NCBI GenBank assembly: GCA_021647585.1
Contig: JAKIUK010000033.1
Span: 1 to 43,157, forward strand
Origin: Methylococcaceae bacterium
GTDB taxonomy: Bacteria; Pseudomonadota; Gammaproteobacteria; Methylococcales; Methylomonadaceae
Length of the DNA stretch: 43,157 bases
Direction of reading: 5' to 3'
The translations under genes were made by a program, and so were the position numbers. Shown here in pieces: positions 24,808-33,297 of this stretch. Under the pieces are notes generated by a model. It was not told the origin of the DNA and made no database searches. It was given only the letters and a program-made list of their open reading frames with translations. Each line of letters starts with the position of its first letter. Position 1 is the first letter of the stretch.

Positions 24808-24844
24808 TACTCTGTCATTGTTGTATTGATGGAGTACTAGATTA
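24808..24844. repeat. Solo 37-bp palindrome-ended repeat related to the IS630 ends
   Basis: It begins CTAGTACTC and ends GAGTACTAG, with TGTCATTGTTGTATTGATG between. The first 30 bases resemble the IS630-family end at 43021 (CTAGTACTCTGTCA... TTGATGG) and the sequence at 125-150. It has no room for a gene and may be a footprint or a minimal non-autonomous derivative. Confidence 0.45.
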
Positions 24845-25019
24845 TAAAAAATTAATTTCGCTTTTGCTTCCCCAATAAACACTAACAGGTATAATGACTT
24901 AAAACTATTGGATATTTTGTTAATTGATTTTTACAAAACGTAAAAGACGACCCTTAAATTAACAACATAATACCCGAGCATAAAGTGCCCGCAAGACTCC
25001 ATACATTTCAACTGTTACT

Positions 25020-25273
25020 CCATTTATCCTAGAAAAATCAGTTGAGCACGAATTTTGTGGAAAATCTGGGCGAAAAAGACAAAAAATAGTGCGTAGATAA
25101 TGGCCATAGTCCTTATCAAGCGCTATTTTGCAGAATTTTTCGTTCAGATTTCTTCACAAAATCGTGAAGCGGTTTCATCTCACCAAACGGGTGACAGGTA
25201 AAAGCTTTGGATACAATTAATATACAACAAGTTACGTACAAACCTAGCGGTCAACTGATTTTTCTAGGTTTAT
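25020..25273. repeat. AACCTAG inverted-repeat element, copy 4 (longest)
   Basis: Terminal repeats share CCTAGAAAAATCAGTTGA exactly (18 bases; left at 25028-25045, right as the complement at about 25251-25268), separated by about 205 bases. The first half matches the copy at 18323 inverted; the second half contains the CGTGAAGCG segment of the copy at 23329. It ends about 50 bases before the helicase start, so it may influence that gene's promoter. The remaining DNA from 24578 to 25326 shows no gene. Confidence 0.65.
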
Positions 25274-25326
25274 CATTGCTGCAAGACGCATGTCAATAGC
25301 AGCCTTTCTATAGAGACTCTATTAAT

Positions 25327-26622
25327 ATGTCATTTACCGCTCTCGGTTTATCTGATCAGCTATTACAAGCTATCGCTGATGCTGGATATACCACGCCATC
25401 GCCTATTCAATCTCAAGCTATTCCTGCAGTTCTAAACGGACATGATGTACTCGCTGCTGCACAAACAGGAACGGGGAAAACAGCAGGTTTCACCTTACCT
25501 ATCCTGCATCGTTTATCACAAAAGCCTCACAACAAAAACCGGCCAATAAGGGTGTTGATATTAACTCCAACCAGAGAACTTGCTGCTCAAGTTGGTGAAT
25601 CGGTAAAAAAATATGGTTCCCACCTGCATCCTCGTTTAAAATCCGAAGTTGTTTTTGGCGGTGTAAAAATCAACCCGCAAATGATGAGATTAAGAGGTGG
25701 AGTCGATATACTGGTCGCAACACCTGGACGATTATTAGACCTGGTTAACCAGAATGCGCTAAAACTCAATCAAGTTGAAACATTGATCCTTGATGAAGCT
25801 GATCGAATGCTGGACATGGGGTTTATACGGGATATTCGTAAAATCATTGCCCTACTCCCGAAAAAACGCCAAAACCTGTTATTTTCCGCCACTTTTTCAG
25901 CGGATATTCGTAAACTCACAACAGGACTTCTGGTTAATCCGGTAAAAATAGAAGTTGCTCCGCGTAATACAGCTGCAGAATTAGTTGAACAAGTGGCTTA
26001 TCTGGTTAATAAGTCAAATAAAACAGCACTACTCTGTCATTTAATAAAAGAGTATGACTGGCAACAGGTACTGGTGTTTACCAGTACCAAACACGGCGCT
26101 AATCGACTAACTGAGAAACTTAACAAAGTCGATATAAAAGCAGCTGCAATACATGGTAATAAAAGCCAGGGCGCAAGAACCAAGGCTTTGGCGGGCTTTA
26201 AAGCAGGTGAAATTAGAGTACTGGTAGCTACAGATGTGGCTGCGCGTGGCATAGATATACACCTGCTGCCCCATGTAGTCAATTTTGAACTTCCCCGCGC
26301 TTCTGCTGATTATATACATAGAATTGGTCGTACCGGGCGTGCAGGTGAAGAAGGCCAAGCTATATCATTAGTGTCCCATGATGAATATGGTGCTTTACGT
26401 CAGGTTGAAAATTTAATTGGTAAGAAGATTAACCGGGAACAAATCACCGGTTTTGAGCCCTCCGCAGAAGCTCCACCCATGCCAGAAAAACCAAAACGGA
26501 AACCACGTCCCAATAGAAGCTCAAATCAGGCGCGAAAACCCAAAGTAGCTGGTAATCGGGCTAAACATAAGCCTAGGAGGCTGTCCGAGAATAGAAGTCG
26601 TAGCGAGGGAAAGCTGTTTTGA
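25327..26622 (+). CDS. rhlE: DEAD-box RNA helicase, RhlE-type
   Basis: A 431-residue ATP-dependent RNA helicase of the RhlE group. Motifs in order are the Q-motif (TPSPIQSQAIP), AQTGTGKTAG (motif I), PTRELA, TPGR, DEAD (motif II), SAT (motif III), RGID and HRIGRTGR (motif VI). A basic tail of low complexity follows (KPKRKPRPNRSSNQARKPK), which probably binds RNA. The last 15 residues (RRLSENRSRSEGKLF, 417-431) and the stop codon are encoded by the inverted-repeat element that begins at 26573, so the original end has been replaced. The catalytic core is intact and the protein should work. A fragment of a related 3' end lies at 35036. The helicase probably acts in ribosome assembly or RNA turnover. 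Confidence 0.9.
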   Translation: MSFTALGLSDQLLQAIADAGYTTPSPIQSQAIPAVLNGHDVLAAAQTGTGKTAGFTLPILHRLSQKPHNKNRPIRVLILTPTRELAAQVGESVKKYGSHLHPRLKSEVVFGGVKINPQMMRLRGGVDILVATPGRLLDLVNQNALKLNQVETLILDEADRMLDMGFIRDIRKIIALLPKKRQNLLFSATFSADIRKLTTGLLVNPVKIEVAPRNTAAELVEQVAYLVNKSNKTALLCHLIKEYDWQQVLVFTSTKHGANRLTEKLNKVDIKAAAIHGNKSQGARTKALAGFKAGEIRVLVATDVAARGIDIHLLPHVVNFELPRASADYIHRIGRTGRAGEEGQAISLVSHDEYGALRQVENLIGKKINREQITGFEPSAEAPPMPEKPKRKPRPNRSSNQARKPKVAGNRAKHKPRRLSENRSRSEGKLF

Positions 26623-26738
26623 GTCAGATTTTTCGATTTTTTGAGGCGAATAGCAGGCTCTTTTACGAAAATAATCGGAAAATCTGGCCAAAACCAGATT
26701 TTCCGCAGTAGACTTTCTATTCTCGGACAGCCTTCTAG
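26573..26738. mobile_element. MITE-like element with 18-bp perfect terminal repeats, inserted in the rhlE 3' end
   Basis: GGCTGTCCGAGAATAGAA (26579-26596) is repeated inverted at 26715-26732. Both ends are flanked by CTAG (26573-26576 and 26735-26738), a likely target duplication. Inside, CGGAAAATCTGG (26676-26687) and its perfect complement (26694-26705) form a 12-bp hairpin with a six-base loop that may end the helicase transcript. No transposase is encoded. Confidence 0.7.
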
Positions 26739-27009
26739 ATAAAGAAGCATTTTATTTATTTAACATGAAATACCATGATAGGCTATTTATTAGGCCTCTA
26801 ACTACACAAGCGTGCAAATGCAGCCTAAAGTAGAAGTTGAAGCTATCCAGAACGTATGTATCTATCTCCAGAAAAAGAAATTTACCGTCAATACTTTATT
26901 GTTCAAGCAGTTTTAAGCAGCTATGGAAAATGAAAACACTTTCCAATCACCTTAGGTCATAATTGGATTTATTGCACTTAACTCTGCAAAAACCATTAGT
27001 TTTATAAAT

Positions 27010-28590
27010 CTAGACATCCTTAAACCGTTGAATCATATCTGTCAGTTTATTTGATTGTTTTGACAATGCTTCTGCTGTAGAGCTAGCTGAATTAGCACCG
27101 GATAATACATTTTCAGCACTATTACTAATTTGCACAATATTTTTATTAATATCTTCACTCACAATACCTTGCTCTTCTACAGCAGCGACAATTTGGATAT
27201 TAATATCACTCATGGCACTTACTTCCTCAGCAATTAAGCTTAAGGACTCAATTGCCTTTGTTACTTGTTTTTCACTATTGCTGGCTGATTGCTGACTGTT
27301 GCCCATAACAGCAACAGCCTGTGAAACTGCAATGTTTAAATTTTCTATCAATTGTTGAATTTCTTGAGTGGATTCCTGTGTTTTCCCTGCTAAGGTTCTC
27401 ACTTCATCCGCAACGACAGCAAAGCCACGACCTTGCTCACCTGCACGCGCTGCTTCAATTGCCGCGTTAAGTGCCAATAAATTAGTTTGTTCTGCTATGG
27501 CTCTTATGACATCAAGTACAGCACCAATATTTTGCGTATTCTGATCAAGTTGCGAGACAACTTCAGCAACATCTTTTACTGCCTTAATCAGCTCTTGTAA
27601 ACCGTCTGCTGCACCAGAGGCATGCTGTACTCCTTGTTGTGAATGATGATCTGCATCTTCTGCTTTCTGGGCTGCAAAAACAGCATTTCTGGCCACTTCT
27701 TGTACAGTTGCGGTCATTTCAGTCATTGCAGTAGCGACTAAATCGGTCTCAGTGGCTTGGTCTCGAATCGAAGAATTGACATTAACAAGAGCCTCAGCAC
27801 TATCCTTGGCATTTTCTTCAATATGAACAGCAACGTGTTTTATCTGTCCCAAAATAGTTCTCAGCTTCGCTTTAAGCAGTTCAGCCGGGAGTTGAATTTG
27901 GCCAATTTCATCAGAACGACCTGTATAAACAAGTGCCATCAGTGGATCATTGATGTCTTTATTCACAGTTTTTAATGCTTTCTTTAAGGGTAAAAATGCC
28001 CATGTAGAACCCAATACAAAAACACTAATGCTAACGACAATGCCAATAATGATAGGAATCATATGATTAAAAGGAGTCATAAAATAAGCCGTGGCACCTG
28101 AGCAAATAGCCACTACATTAACAAGGATAGTTCGACTTCTCAACGTGAGTCGATCAAGAAAACCACCCAACTTGGGTGCTTTTCCAGCATTGATTTGTTG
28201 ATAAACCTTATTGGCACGCTCCACCCTTTCTGCTGAAGGCTTCACTCTTACCGATTCATAGCCTGTTATCTGTCCCTTTTCAATAATAGGGGTAACATAA
28301 GCATCGACCCAATAATAGTCACCATTTTTACACCTATTCTTTACAATCCCCATCCAGTGTTTATTTGCTTTCAAATGTTGCCATAAGTCAACAAAAGCCG
28401 CTTCCGGCATATCGGGATGACGAACAATATTATGATTTACGCCATCTAGTTCTTGAGTAGTGAATCCACTGATATTTAAAAATGTTTCGTTATAGCTAGT
28501 AATGGCACCTTTAAGATCAGTTGTAGAAATAATTTCATCACTTGCAGAAAAAGTGACTTCATAATTCGTTATGGGTAAGTTTTTTTTCAT
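27010..28590 (-). CDS. Methyl-accepting chemotaxis protein with N-terminal PAS domain (Aer-like)
   Basis: A 526-residue chemoreceptor. An N-terminal PAS domain (about 10-125, ITSYNETFLNISGF, NRCKNGDYYWVDAYVTPI) resembles that of the redox sensor Aer. A pair of membrane helices with a very short loop follows at about 155-200, so sensing is cytoplasmic. After a HAMP-like linker, the signalling domain (about 250-526) has the conserved hairpin tip EQTNLLALNAAIEAARAGEQ and GRGFAVVADEVRTLA. The C-terminus lacks a CheR-tether pentapeptide. In Aer the PAS domain holds FAD and reports electron-transport state; FAD binding here is only inferred. It is probably transcribed alone. No che genes are nearby. 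Confidence 0.9.
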   Translation of the reverse strand: MKKNLPITNYEVTFSASDEIISTTDLKGAITSYNETFLNISGFTTQELDGVNHNIVRHPDMPEAAFVDLWQHLKANKHWMGIVKNRCKNGDYYWVDAYVTPIIEKGQITGYESVRVKPSAERVERANKVYQQINAGKAPKLGGFLDRLTLRSRTILVNVVAICSGATAYFMTPFNHMIPIIIGIVVSISVFVLGSTWAFLPLKKALKTVNKDINDPLMALVYTGRSDEIGQIQLPAELLKAKLRTILGQIKHVAVHIEENAKDSAEALVNVNSSIRDQATETDLVATAMTEMTATVQEVARNAVFAAQKAEDADHHSQQGVQHASGAADGLQELIKAVKDVAEVVSQLDQNTQNIGAVLDVIRAIAEQTNLLALNAAIEAARAGEQGRGFAVVADEVRTLAGKTQESTQEIQQLIENLNIAVSQAVAVMGNSQQSASNSEKQVTKAIESLSLIAEEVSAMSDINIQIVAAVEEQGIVSEDINKNIVQISNSAENVLSGANSASSTAEALSKQSNKLTDMIQRFKDV

Positions 28591-28747
28591 AATACTTATT
28601 GTCTGGGAATAATGGGTATTGCTAAATACGAAAAACGAACTAAATTGAGTAAATTATTTTGATAGGATTCAGGTCCTTTTTGCAAATCTATTGTTTTATT
28701 TAGCTTTAAAATAGTATCTCTTAGAAAACTAAAATTGTTGACAAGTG

Positions 28748-29671
28748 TTACTGATCCAGATTTATTCCAAGAGCAAATGAAATTTTCTTAGATTCCTCGT
28801 ATATTTTACTTGCCATACTTTGTAGTTGTTTAGCTGAGCAGGGTGGGCATTCCCATTGAGAAGGAAAACAACATTCTGAAATTTTTTGCTCAAGTTCTTT
28901 TGCTTGTATTGAAAGAATTTCAGGTTCCAGCATAATTAATATACTAAAAAAATCAGCCACTTGTATAACATGTAATAAATTTGTAAGTTTTTTATACTTC
29001 GGATTGGATGTAGGCATGGAATAATTATGATGTTGTTTAACACACAGCTGAATAATTTTAGGTAATTTCCATATTTGACATGCATGCCAACCCAGTTCAG
29101 CGTGATTAAATCCGCATAACTCCACCTCTGCATCTATTAGTTCCTCAGGTGTAGTCCAATTGGTTTCGTCAATTCTACCTAACTCCTCAATCGACTCATC
29201 AAAAAGTACGAATCTACCAATATCATGCATGAGACCACATAAATAAGCTTGTTCTGGATCAATCGCCAGAGATGGAACTAGCGTTGCAATTGCTTTAGAT
29301 GTTATAGCAACTTGAATGGCATGAATCCAGAGGTTGCATTGTCCTTTAGTTGATGGAACAAATACACGTAAAACTGCCATTGAAAACATAAGGCCCACAA
29401 TCTGTTGTGCACCTACCCTTGCAACTGCTAGTGGCAGGGTTGTTATAGGCGTCGCGGGAGCCTGGCTTGCTGAATTTGCAAATTGGATCAAACGTACAGA
29501 AAATGGAGGGTCATCATATGCAAGTTCCAGTACTTTTTCAAAAAAGTCTTCATCATTCGGCGACAGTGCCATTAACCGTGTCACCACAACAGGCAGTATG
29601 GGTAAATCCTGCAATTTTTCCATCATCCTGGAAAGTGTTTTATTCTTTTTTACTTCTTTAGTTTTGCTCAT
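28748..29671 (-). CDS. HDOD domain signalling protein
   Basis: A 307-residue protein made mainly of an HDOD domain (about 15-215), a degenerate relative of HD phosphohydrolases. It has LPILPVVVTRLMAL near the start, the segment DPPFSVRLIQFANSA (about 53-67), and YLCGLMHDIGRFVLFDE (about 142-158), which retains HD followed by IG. HDOD proteins act in bacterial signalling, often with GGDEF/EAL proteins, usually without known catalysis. The same-strand gene upstream is a GGDEF-EAL protein (gap about 50 bases), so the two may form a c-di-GMP signalling operon. No membrane segment is seen. Confidence 0.85.
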   Translation of the reverse strand: MSKTKEVKKNKTLSRMMEKLQDLPILPVVVTRLMALSPNDEDFFEKVLELAYDDPPFSVRLIQFANSASQAPATPITTLPLAVARVGAQQIVGLMFSMAVLRVFVPSTKGQCNLWIHAIQVAITSKAIATLVPSLAIDPEQAYLCGLMHDIGRFVLFDESIEELGRIDETNWTTPEELIDAEVELCGFNHAELGWHACQIWKLPKIIQLCVKQHHNYSMPTSNPKYKKLTNLLHVIQVADFFSILIMLEPEILSIQAKELEQKISECCFPSQWECPPCSAKQLQSMASKIYEESKKISFALGINLDQ

Positions 29672-29719
29672 GACTCGTGAATTACAGGACTAATTCAATT
29701 AAATGCGAAAAATATAAGT

Positions 29720-31933
29720 TTAATTGTTTGCTAAATAGCTGTCGTTAAACTGTTCAGCGGGAACCGGCCGACCAAGTAGAAAACCTTGTGCTTCATGGCA
29801 TCCATGCATTTTCAGAAAACTTAATTGTTCTTCTGTTTCAACGCCTTCGGCAAGCACCCTCAAACCCATGCAATTAGCCAATGAAATGGTGGCTACAACA
29901 ATTGCGGCATCATTTGGGTCATGGGCAATATCAGCAATAAAGGAACGGTCAATTTTGAGTCTATCGATAGGGAATTGTTTCAGGTAACTTAAAGATGAAT
30001 AACCGGTACCAAAATCATCAATTGAAATACTGATACCGGTTTGTTTCAGTGTAATTAAAGTTTGTAATGTGCTTTCAACATTTTGCATGGCCGCTGTTTC
30101 CGTTAATTCCAGTTCCAGATACTTGGGGTCCAAGTCCGAATCGCTCAGAATATTACTAATTCTCGAACTTAGTCCAGCCTGGGAGAATTGACGGGCGGAT
30201 AGATTGGCCGCAATACGAAATGAATGCCAGCCGCCCTGTTGCCAACTGTGGGCCTGCTTACAAACTTCTTTGAGTACCCATTCGCCGATAGGCAGAATCA
30301 TGCCGTTTTCTTCTGCCAGCGGTATAAACTTGTTGGGCGGAACCAAACTTGAGTCTGAACGTTGCCAACGCAACAACGCTTCAGCGCCAATTAACTTACC
30401 ACTGCTTAGGTCGAATTGTGGTTGATAATGGAGTAGAAATTCATTATTTTCCAGCGCTCGGCGTAAAAGACGCTCCGTTTCCAGACGCTGACTGGAATAA
30501 CCCTCCATTGCAGACTGAAAAAAGTGAAACTGCTTACGACCATTGTTTTTAGCACTGTACATTGCAGTATCGGCACGTTTCATCAAAACATCGGCACTCA
30601 GACCGTCTTCTGGAAAAAAACTGATGCCTATGCTGGAGGAAATATACACCTCCTGCTGGTTAATAAAGATAGGTTGATCCAGAGTAGAAATAATTCTATT
30701 GGCAGTGATTTCCACATCATAATGATTATCGAAGTCTTGCAGGATGACTGTAAATTCGTCACCGCCCATTCGGGCAAGCGAGTCGTTTTCTCTGAGGCCG
30801 GTTTTTAATCTCGATGCCACTTTTTGCAACACCTGATCACCTTGTGCATGACCGAAGGTATCATTGATATATTTAAAATGATCAAGGTCTATAAATAAAA
30901 CCGCTATCTGTTGTTGATGGCGTTTAGCCTCCAAGACTGCTATATTGAGCCGGTCAAGAAATAAGTCACGATTAGGTAACCCAGTTAATTTATCGTGATT
31001 AGCCAGATGTATGAGCCTTTTTTCAGCTTCTTTCTGCTTGCTGATATCAATAAAAATGCCAATGTAGCTTTGTACCTCACCTTGATCATTTTTTATCGGA
31101 GAAATACTCAGCCATTCGGGATAAACTTGACCATTTTTACGTTTATTCCATATTTCCCCTTGCCATCTATTGTTTTTACGTATTAATTGCCATAGAGACT
31201 TATAAAACTGTACATCATGATAGTCTGATTTTAACATCCTTGGGTTTTGGCCTAATAATTCATCATTCGGGTAACCGGTAATTCTGCTTGCAGAAGTATT
31301 GGCAGCCTGAATATTGCCGTTTATATCAGTAATAAAAATACCCTCCAGAGCACAATCAAAAACAGCAGAAGCTAGCTTTAAGTCTTGTTGAAGCGAGTTG
31401 TAAGTCATGTAAGAGCGTAACAGACCTAGAGTAAAACCAATATGTTGAACCACCATTTGCAACAAGGAGCGGGTACAAGGTTGCTGTGGCTGATGCGTTC
31501 CGACACCGATAACACCTATACAACGGTTATCCATAGTTAATGGATACAATTGAGTGGGAAGTGACTGGATGTTGCTTGGCAAATTGCTAAAAAACTGCTT
31601 GCAAATATCCATAAAACCATTGGCTAAATGCACAGGCACCATGCTATTAATACACTCAGTTATCGGGCCATTGGCAGGAATTTCAGCACTATTCAACAAT
31701 AGTCCTTTGATATGCCCATCGCCTTTGCCGGCGGCGCCTTTTACAAATAGTTGATTATTGGCTTCCAGTAGCCCACCCCAGACTAGGTCTAGGGAAAATG
31801 TTTGTAATAATTTATCGCAAATTTTTTGTAGTTTGCCGGTTTCATTAATATTTGTTGTCAATAAAATATTTTGAACATCTGATAGGACAGCAAATTTTTC
31901 TTGGGAAGCATTATGATTAAGATCTAAGGGCAT
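29720..31933 (-). CDS. GAF-PAS-GGDEF-EAL protein (c-di-GMP turnover)
   Basis: A 737-residue cytoplasmic protein. I use the ATG at 31933, preceded by GGAG, rather than the TTG 12 bases earlier. Domains are GAF (about 15-175), PAS (about 185-305, ITDINGNIQAANTSASRITG), GGDEF (about 310-470) with an intact GGDEF motif in LARMGGDEFTV and DLDHFKYINDTFGHAQGD, and EAL (about 480-735) with GAEALLRW, DDFGTGYSSLSYLK and the late AEGVETEEQL. Both catalytic motifs are present, so it can in principle make and degrade c-di-GMP. The ligands of the GAF and PAS domains are unknown. It lies upstream of the HDOD gene on the same strand. Confidence 0.92.
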   Translation of the reverse strand: MPLDLNHNASQEKFAVLSDVQNILLTTNINETGKLQKICDKLLQTFSLDLVWGGLLEANNQLFVKGAAGKGDGHIKGLLLNSAEIPANGPITECINSMVPVHLANGFMDICKQFFSNLPSNIQSLPTQLYPLTMDNRCIGVIGVGTHQPQQPCTRSLLQMVVQHIGFTLGLLRSYMTYNSLQQDLKLASAVFDCALEGIFITDINGNIQAANTSASRITGYPNDELLGQNPRMLKSDYHDVQFYKSLWQLIRKNNRWQGEIWNKRKNGQVYPEWLSISPIKNDQGEVQSYIGIFIDISKQKEAEKRLIHLANHDKLTGLPNRDLFLDRLNIAVLEAKRHQQQIAVLFIDLDHFKYINDTFGHAQGDQVLQKVASRLKTGLRENDSLARMGGDEFTVILQDFDNHYDVEITANRIISTLDQPIFINQQEVYISSSIGISFFPEDGLSADVLMKRADTAMYSAKNNGRKQFHFFQSAMEGYSSQRLETERLLRRALENNEFLLHYQPQFDLSSGKLIGAEALLRWQRSDSSLVPPNKFIPLAEENGMILPIGEWVLKEVCKQAHSWQQGGWHSFRIAANLSARQFSQAGLSSRISNILSDSDLDPKYLELELTETAAMQNVESTLQTLITLKQTGISISIDDFGTGYSSLSYLKQFPIDRLKIDRSFIADIAHDPNDAAIVVATISLANCMGLRVLAEGVETEEQLSFLKMHGCHEAQGFLLGRPVPAEQFNDSYLANN

Positions 31934-32050
31934 TGAAAACTCCAAAATATAACCATGCTAAGTATGATGGAGTTTGTTTTTTTTAATATCAGAGCAAAAC
32001 CTTTAGTTTTGTAAGATAAAGGATGATAGTTATATAGGTTTTTTCCTACT

Positions 32051-32686
32051 TTACGAATACAGTAACTGGTTGTCTACTGCATAACGGATAATTTCAGCAT
32101 TGTTATGCATGTGCATTTTTTTTAATATGCGGGCCCGATATGTACTCACTGTTTTGGGACTCAATGACATTTTTTTGGCAATTTCAGTAACGCCTTGACC
32201 AGCACCAATGGCGCAAAACACTTGAAATTCTCGATCAGTCAATAAATTATGATGTGCTATATTTTGTTTAGGTTGTATTTCAGCAATCAGTTTTTCCGTT
32301 AGCGCGGAACTGATATATTTGCCACCCTGAGATAATTTACGGATTGCTTCAACCAATCGTTCAGGCGCGCTTTCTTTGCACAGGTAGCCATCGGCGCCAG
32401 CCCGTAACATTCTAATGGCATATTGATCTTCCGGATACATGCTTAAAATCAGGATAGGTAAGTTAGCGTGCTGTTGTTTTGCCAATTTGATCAGTTCCAG
32501 TATATTCTTTCCCCGCATCGCGATATCCAGCAGTAAAATATCATAATTATCATTACGAATCATTTTGAGCGCATCATCACCATTTGCTGCTTCCTGGAAA
32601 ACTTTGATATCGGGGATGTCGCTAAGAATTTGTTTCAGGCCTTCTCTGACAATGGCATGATCATCGGCAATGAATACTTTTATCAT
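32051..32686 (-). CDS. NarL/FixJ-type response regulator
   Basis: A 211-residue regulator. I start at the ATG at 32686 (MIKVFIADDHAIVREG), since the open frame upstream overlaps the kinase gene and adds a tail foreign to the family. The receiver domain (about 1-120) has the acidic pair in FIADDH, the phosphoacceptor Asp in ILLLDIAMRG, and KE in YLCKESAPERL. The LuxR-type helix-turn-helix (about 145-205) reads LLTDREFQVFCAIGAGQGV, then TEIAKKMSLSPKTVSTYRARI. The start lies five bases after the stop of the histidine kinase part, so the two form a two-component operon. The partner kinase is interrupted by a stop codon, which may leave this regulator without its normal phosphate donor. Confidence 0.9.
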   Translation of the reverse strand: MIKVFIADDHAIVREGLKQILSDIPDIKVFQEAANGDDALKMIRNDNYDILLLDIAMRGKNILELIKLAKQQHANLPILILSMYPEDQYAIRMLRAGADGYLCKESAPERLVEAIRKLSQGGKYISSALTEKLIAEIQPKQNIAHHNLLTDREFQVFCAIGAGQGVTEIAKKMSLSPKTVSTYRARILKKMHMHNNAEIIRYAVDNQLLYS

Positions 32687-32691
32687 AAAGT

Positions 32692-33240
32692 TTAGTCGTT
32701 TATGGAATTTTGAGGGAGAGTGAGTCTTACGGTACATCCTTTACCGGGACAGCTATCGATTGAAAGTTCGCCGTCAAAATGCATGGCTCGTTCATGCATA
32801 CCTTGAATGCCAAACTTTTCCGGATTATTCATTTGCAATGGTGTCATACCATTGCCGTTATCTGTAATTGACAGCGTTAGCGTATTATCAATAAAGCGAA
32901 TGTCAAGATTGACCAAATCAGCATGGGCATGACGGCTGATGTTGGTTAATGATTCCTGGATAATTCTGAAAACTGCTGTAGCACGTTGTTCATCAATTTC
33001 AATGGCTAGGTCTGGTATACTCAAATGGCATTCCAGCCCAGATTGCTGTATGAAATTCTCAACCTGCCATTCTATCGCGGCAGATAAACCTAAGTGATCC
33101 AGTATACTGGGTCTGAGGTCGGTAGCTATTTTTTGTACAGTATGAATTGCATCATCTATATGCTGGTGCATGGCTGTAGTTTTATATTGATAAGATGACG
33201 GTTGTTTAGTTAGTTTTTCGGTTAGCCAGCTCAAATCCAT
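32692..33240 (-). CDS. Histidine kinase, C-terminal fragment of the split sensor (HisKA_3/HATPase)
   Basis: A 182-residue open frame that is the distal part of the sensor kinase beginning at 34857. It carries the second half of the HisKA_3 dimerisation helix (TVQKIATDLRPSILDHLGL) and the ATP-binding domain with IIQESLTNISRHAHA (N-box), DNGNGM and FGIQGMHERA (G-boxes). The phosphoacceptor region AKEIHDELGSKLTALKM lies just upstream in the same frame (His codon at 33274-33276) but is outside this frame if translation starts at the ATG at 33240. As it stands, a separately made fragment would lack the histidine. It is probably part of a pseudogene, unless the upstream TGA is read through. Confidence 0.85.
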   Translation of the reverse strand: MDLSWLTEKLTKQPSSYQYKTTAMHQHIDDAIHTVQKIATDLRPSILDHLGLSAAIEWQVENFIQQSGLECHLSIPDLAIEIDEQRATAVFRIIQESLTNISRHAHADLVNLDIRFIDNTLTLSITDNGNGMTPLQMNNPEKFGIQGMHERAMHFDGELSIDSCPGKGCTVRLTLPQNSIND

Positions 33241-33297
33241 TTTTAGCGCAGTCAGTTTGCTGCCCAGTTCGTCATGTATTTCCTTGGCAATCCAGGC

